From NCBI GenBank assembly GCA_037968395.1, contig JBBKVK010000139.1, positions 1 to 17,725 of the forward strand: DNA of 17,725 nucleotides, given 5' to 3'. Made by a program: the position numbers and the translations under genes. The notes below the pieces were generated by a model. It worked only from the letters and a program-made list of their open reading frames with translations. It was not told the DNA's origin and ran no database searches. Each line of letters opens with the position of its first letter. The first letter of the stretch is position 1. Below, one piece after another: positions 15,888-17,725 of the stretch. Source of the stretch: JADKBO01 sp037968395 (lineage in GTDB: Bacteria > Bacteroidota > Bacteroidia > Chitinophagales > Saprospiraceae).

Positions 15888-15890
15888 CTC

Positions 15891-15912
15891 TACCCCTTAT
15901 TTTTTTGGGGTA
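15891..15912. promoter_or_regulatory. Dyad TACCCC-N10-GGGGTA upstream of the -33 element
   Basis: TACCCC (15891-15896) and GGGGTA (15907-15912) form a perfect 6-bp inverted repeat around a T-rich 10-base centre. It ends three bases from the -33 element of the glutamine synthetase promoter. The position suits an activator or repressor site responding to nitrogen status, but the binding protein is not known and the repeat could be chance. Confidence 0.3.
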
Positions 15913-16124
15913 AATTTGATATTTTTATATTTTAAACTCTAACACCCCCCTAAATTTTACCTTAGAGATCATATTATTATAATAATAATATTTACATAAA
16001 TGAGAAATAATCGAGAAATAGGATAAGAATGGTTAGAAACTTTTCGACTCGATTTCCAACCTTAACCTGTACTACTGAATACTACAATGGCAAACTAATA
16101 ATTATTGAATAGAATATTCGGGTA
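15913..16124. other. AT-rich intergenic stretch between the lipoprotein and glutamine synthetase genes
   Basis: It contains a short ATA/TAA run (about 15972-15992) and an imperfect inverted repeat at 16031-16061, listed separately. No ORF or RNA gene is supported. Confidence 0.5.
16031..16061 (-). terminator. Possible terminator-like hairpin after the lipoprotein gene
   Basis: On the minus strand GGTTGGAAA and TTTCTAACC pair (8 of 9) around a 13-base loop, about 64 bases after the lipoprotein stop. The following ATTCTTATCC is only weakly T-rich, so this could be a weak terminator or an unrelated hairpin. Confidence 0.3.
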
Positions 16125-16535
16125 CTATTCTTTGATATAAACACTGTCATATCGATCACAACAGTCTGTATTGATAAATAAACTATCATTGCTCACAGTA
16201 AAGTATTTATCAGGATCTTCTACTAAATCTAGATAACCCGAACTAGATTTTACAACTAAAATATCTTGAAACTCTACTTTGTAGTCATAATTTGAGTCAG
16301 GGCTCAATTTTATTGAGCCAATAGCCAAAACATTATTATTAGCTATTATTTCAAATTTGTCATCTTGATCGATTTTTAAAAAATCGAAATTAAGATCAAA
16401 TCCATTTCCATGCAATCCTCCAGAAGAAGATACAAGTTTCCATGTTTGCTGATAATCTTTGATTTGAGTATTTTCTTTTGAACATGAGATTAGTATAATA
16501 AACACTGTTGCAATAATAAAGAATGAAGTTTTCAT
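16125..16535 (-). CDS. Small putative lipoprotein of unknown function
   Basis: A 136-residue protein. Residues 1-17 are a hydrophobic signal ending in the lipobox LISC (Cys18), followed by SKENTQ, so it is predicted to be lipid-anchored. The mature part starts with a WKLVSSSGGLHGNGFDL segment and continues as alternating strands (KFEIIANN, VLAIGSIKLS, YKVEFQDILVV, YFTVSNDSLFIN). This pattern resembles the lipocalin-like small lipoproteins frequent in Bacteroidota, though no family can be named securely. A CC pair (INTDCCDRYDS) lies near the C-terminus. The neighbouring secreted protein gene ends 80 bases upstream on the same strand, so they may share a transcript. No TAnnTTTG promoter is seen in the gap. 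Confidence 0.75.
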   Translation of the reverse strand: MKTSFFIIATVFIILISCSKENTQIKDYQQTWKLVSSSGGLHGNGFDLNFDFLKIDQDDKFEIIANNNVLAIGSIKLSPDSNYDYKVEFQDILVVKSSSGYLDLVEDPDKYFTVSNDSLFINTDCCDRYDSVYIKE

Positions 16536-16615
16536 ATTTCTGTATTTTATACTCCTATAGACTATAAGAATTACTTAAATGGTTGGAGGTTGTAGAGAAA
16601 ATTTTGAAACAAATA

Positions 16616-17689
16616 CTAGTCCACTTTTACCACTTTAAAATATTGTGATTTATTTACCAACTTATCATTTACTTTCAAAAAGTATAAACCTGCTGGGAAG
16701 TCACTAATATCAATATTTATAGGACTTGATAACTGCTTCACTAATTGCCCATTTCTACAATATATCTTTATGGAATAATTTGTATAATCATATGAGTTAA
16801 ATTTTATCTCACCTGTCGTAGGATTTGGAAATAAAATCAAGGAATTAAATTCTGTCCTAAAGTCTAAAGTTTTATCAATACGAATTATTTTGCCTTCAGG
16901 TTTTCCATCAAATTTTGGTTTTTGGCTTGCAAAGTAAATTGATCCATTATATTCTACCATACCTATACTACTAGGTGCATAGCAAAATACCTGACTTTTA
17001 TAATCTTGATCTAAAAGGTCAATTTTAATAATTTCTTCTAAATTAGGTGAATATGTGCCTTGATCCACATATAAAAAACCATTTATTGCTAAAATCGAAT
17101 AAATCACTTCATCTGACTTAAAAGGTAAAACTCTGAATTTCCTCTCTATAATATCAAATATGTGAATTTCCTTTCCTGTTGCAATGTACAACTCATCTCC
17201 ATTTACAGCTAATGATAAAACGTTTTCAGAAAAGTAATCAATGACAGTCTCAAAAGACGGATCATCAGAAGATATATCAATGCTAGATAATTTACCTTCT
17301 GCAGCAATAAATATATTATCTTTATATACAGCAAAAGCTCTTGGAAAAGAGAACATATCAAAAATAAAGTCTTCTAAAACAAGCGGATCTTTTCTCAAAT
17401 CACAAATCTTTATTTCTGAGGGGAACCCAATATATAGAATACTATCCTTTGCAATGATGGACCTTGGGTAAGGCAAAGAATCAAATAGAATTTCATACGT
17501 TGACTCAGGTGAATTAATGTTTAGCTTTGCGATTTGGCCAATTAATGGATATGTTCCCTGATTGGTCACATATAAGTCATCACCGACAAAAGCCAAAGCA
17601 TTTGGATCATCCAGACTATCTTTAATAATCTGAAATTGTCCATTTAAGTTGAAATAAAGAAAGGCGAATAATAAGGCAAGGTGTTTCAT
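16616..17689 (-). CDS. Secreted beta-propeller-like protein with type A T9SS sorting domain
   Basis: A 357-residue protein. Residues 1-18 look like a signal peptide (MKHLALLFAFLYFNLNGQ). Residues about 20-275 are made of repeated strand units of about 40 residues of the form 'x-DLYVTNQG...I-x-KL-I', for example ALAFVGDDLYVTNQG, SLAVNGDELYIATGK and MVEYNGSIYFASQ, fitting a six- or seven-bladed beta-propeller. Residues about 284-357 are a type A T9SS sorting domain (LFPNPTTGEIKFN, IKIYCRNGQLVKQL, DISDFPAGLYFLKV), which directs export across the outer membrane and removal or attachment at the surface. The blades carry no catalytic motif that I recognise, so a binding or structural role is only inferred. 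The ATG follows an AT-rich 36-base stretch that runs to the window edge. Confidence 0.85.
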   Translation of the reverse strand: MKHLALLFAFLYFNLNGQFQIIKDSLDDPNALAFVGDDLYVTNQGTYPLIGQIAKLNINSPESTYEILFDSLPYPRSIIAKDSILYIGFPSEIKICDLRKDPLVLEDFIFDMFSFPRAFAVYKDNIFIAAEGKLSSIDISSDDPSFETVIDYFSENVLSLAVNGDELYIATGKEIHIFDIIERKFRVLPFKSDEVIYSILAINGFLYVDQGTYSPNLEEIIKIDLLDQDYKSQVFCYAPSSIGMVEYNGSIYFASQKPKFDGKPEGKIIRIDKTLDFRTEFNSLILFPNPTTGEIKFNSYDYTNYSIKIYCRNGQLVKQLSSPINIDISDFPAGLYFLKVNDKLVNKSQYFKVVKVD

Positions 17690-17725
17690 AACTTTAATAT
17701 TTTACGGGAGCTATTAATTAAAATC

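Noticed and set aside
15972..15992. ATA/TAA run as a phase-variation microsatellite
   Set aside because: It is only a few units long, irregular, and lies far upstream of the promoter in AT-rich sequence, so chance is sufficient.

Overview
The window reads as chromosome of an AT-rich member of the Bacteroidota, most likely a Saprospiria-like marine or freshwater group (the lineage is inference). Support comes from two type IX secretion (T9SS) sorting domains, a long SprB-repeat protein with a gliding-motility-type C-terminus, a type III glutamine synthetase with Bacteroidota-style motifs, lipoproteins with Bacteroidota-type lipoboxes, and a TTTG / TAnnTTTG promoter in front of glnA. I see no tRNA, rRNA, CRISPR array, transposase or phage gene.

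Region 1 (1-6000, + strand) is a tightly packed efflux operon. It holds a TolC-type outer-membrane protein cut by the left edge, a lipoprotein HlyD-type adaptor, two separate ABC ATPases and two ABC-2 permeases. Three of the junctions are 4-base ATGA overlaps. The set matches the E. coli ybhG-F-S-R layout, except that the double ATPase YbhF is here two genes. The paired ATPases are asymmetric: lost motifs in one and in the other fall on the same predicted composite ATP site.

Region 2 (6001-9588) carries, on the minus strand, recQ followed 4 bases later by radC. Beyond the radC stop lies a pyrimidine-rich spacer, then a 43-codon ORF whose last 15 codons are a diverged copy of the radC tail. 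The recQ reading frame has no ATG, GTG or TTG far enough upstream to include the conserved N-terminal motif. Its upstream flank is occupied by a nested inverted repeat.

Region 3 (9589-13323, - strand) is one 1244-residue secreted protein: signal peptide, cohesin-like domain, about eleven SprB-type repeats, an Ig-like domain and a type B T9SS sorting domain.

Region 4 (13324-15930, - strand) is a monocistronic glnN-type glutamine synthetase III gene with a clear intrinsic terminator and a good Bacteroidota promoter, plus a dyad just upstream of the -33 element.

Region 5 (15931-17725, - strand) has a small lipoprotein of unknown function and a secreted beta-propeller-like protein with a type A T9SS sorting domain.

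Most of the window is recognisable housekeeping or envelope biology. I did not find a convincing undescribed multi-gene system. The items most worth a second look are the radC-tail ORF, the recQ start and its flanking repeat, and the asymmetric ATPase pair.
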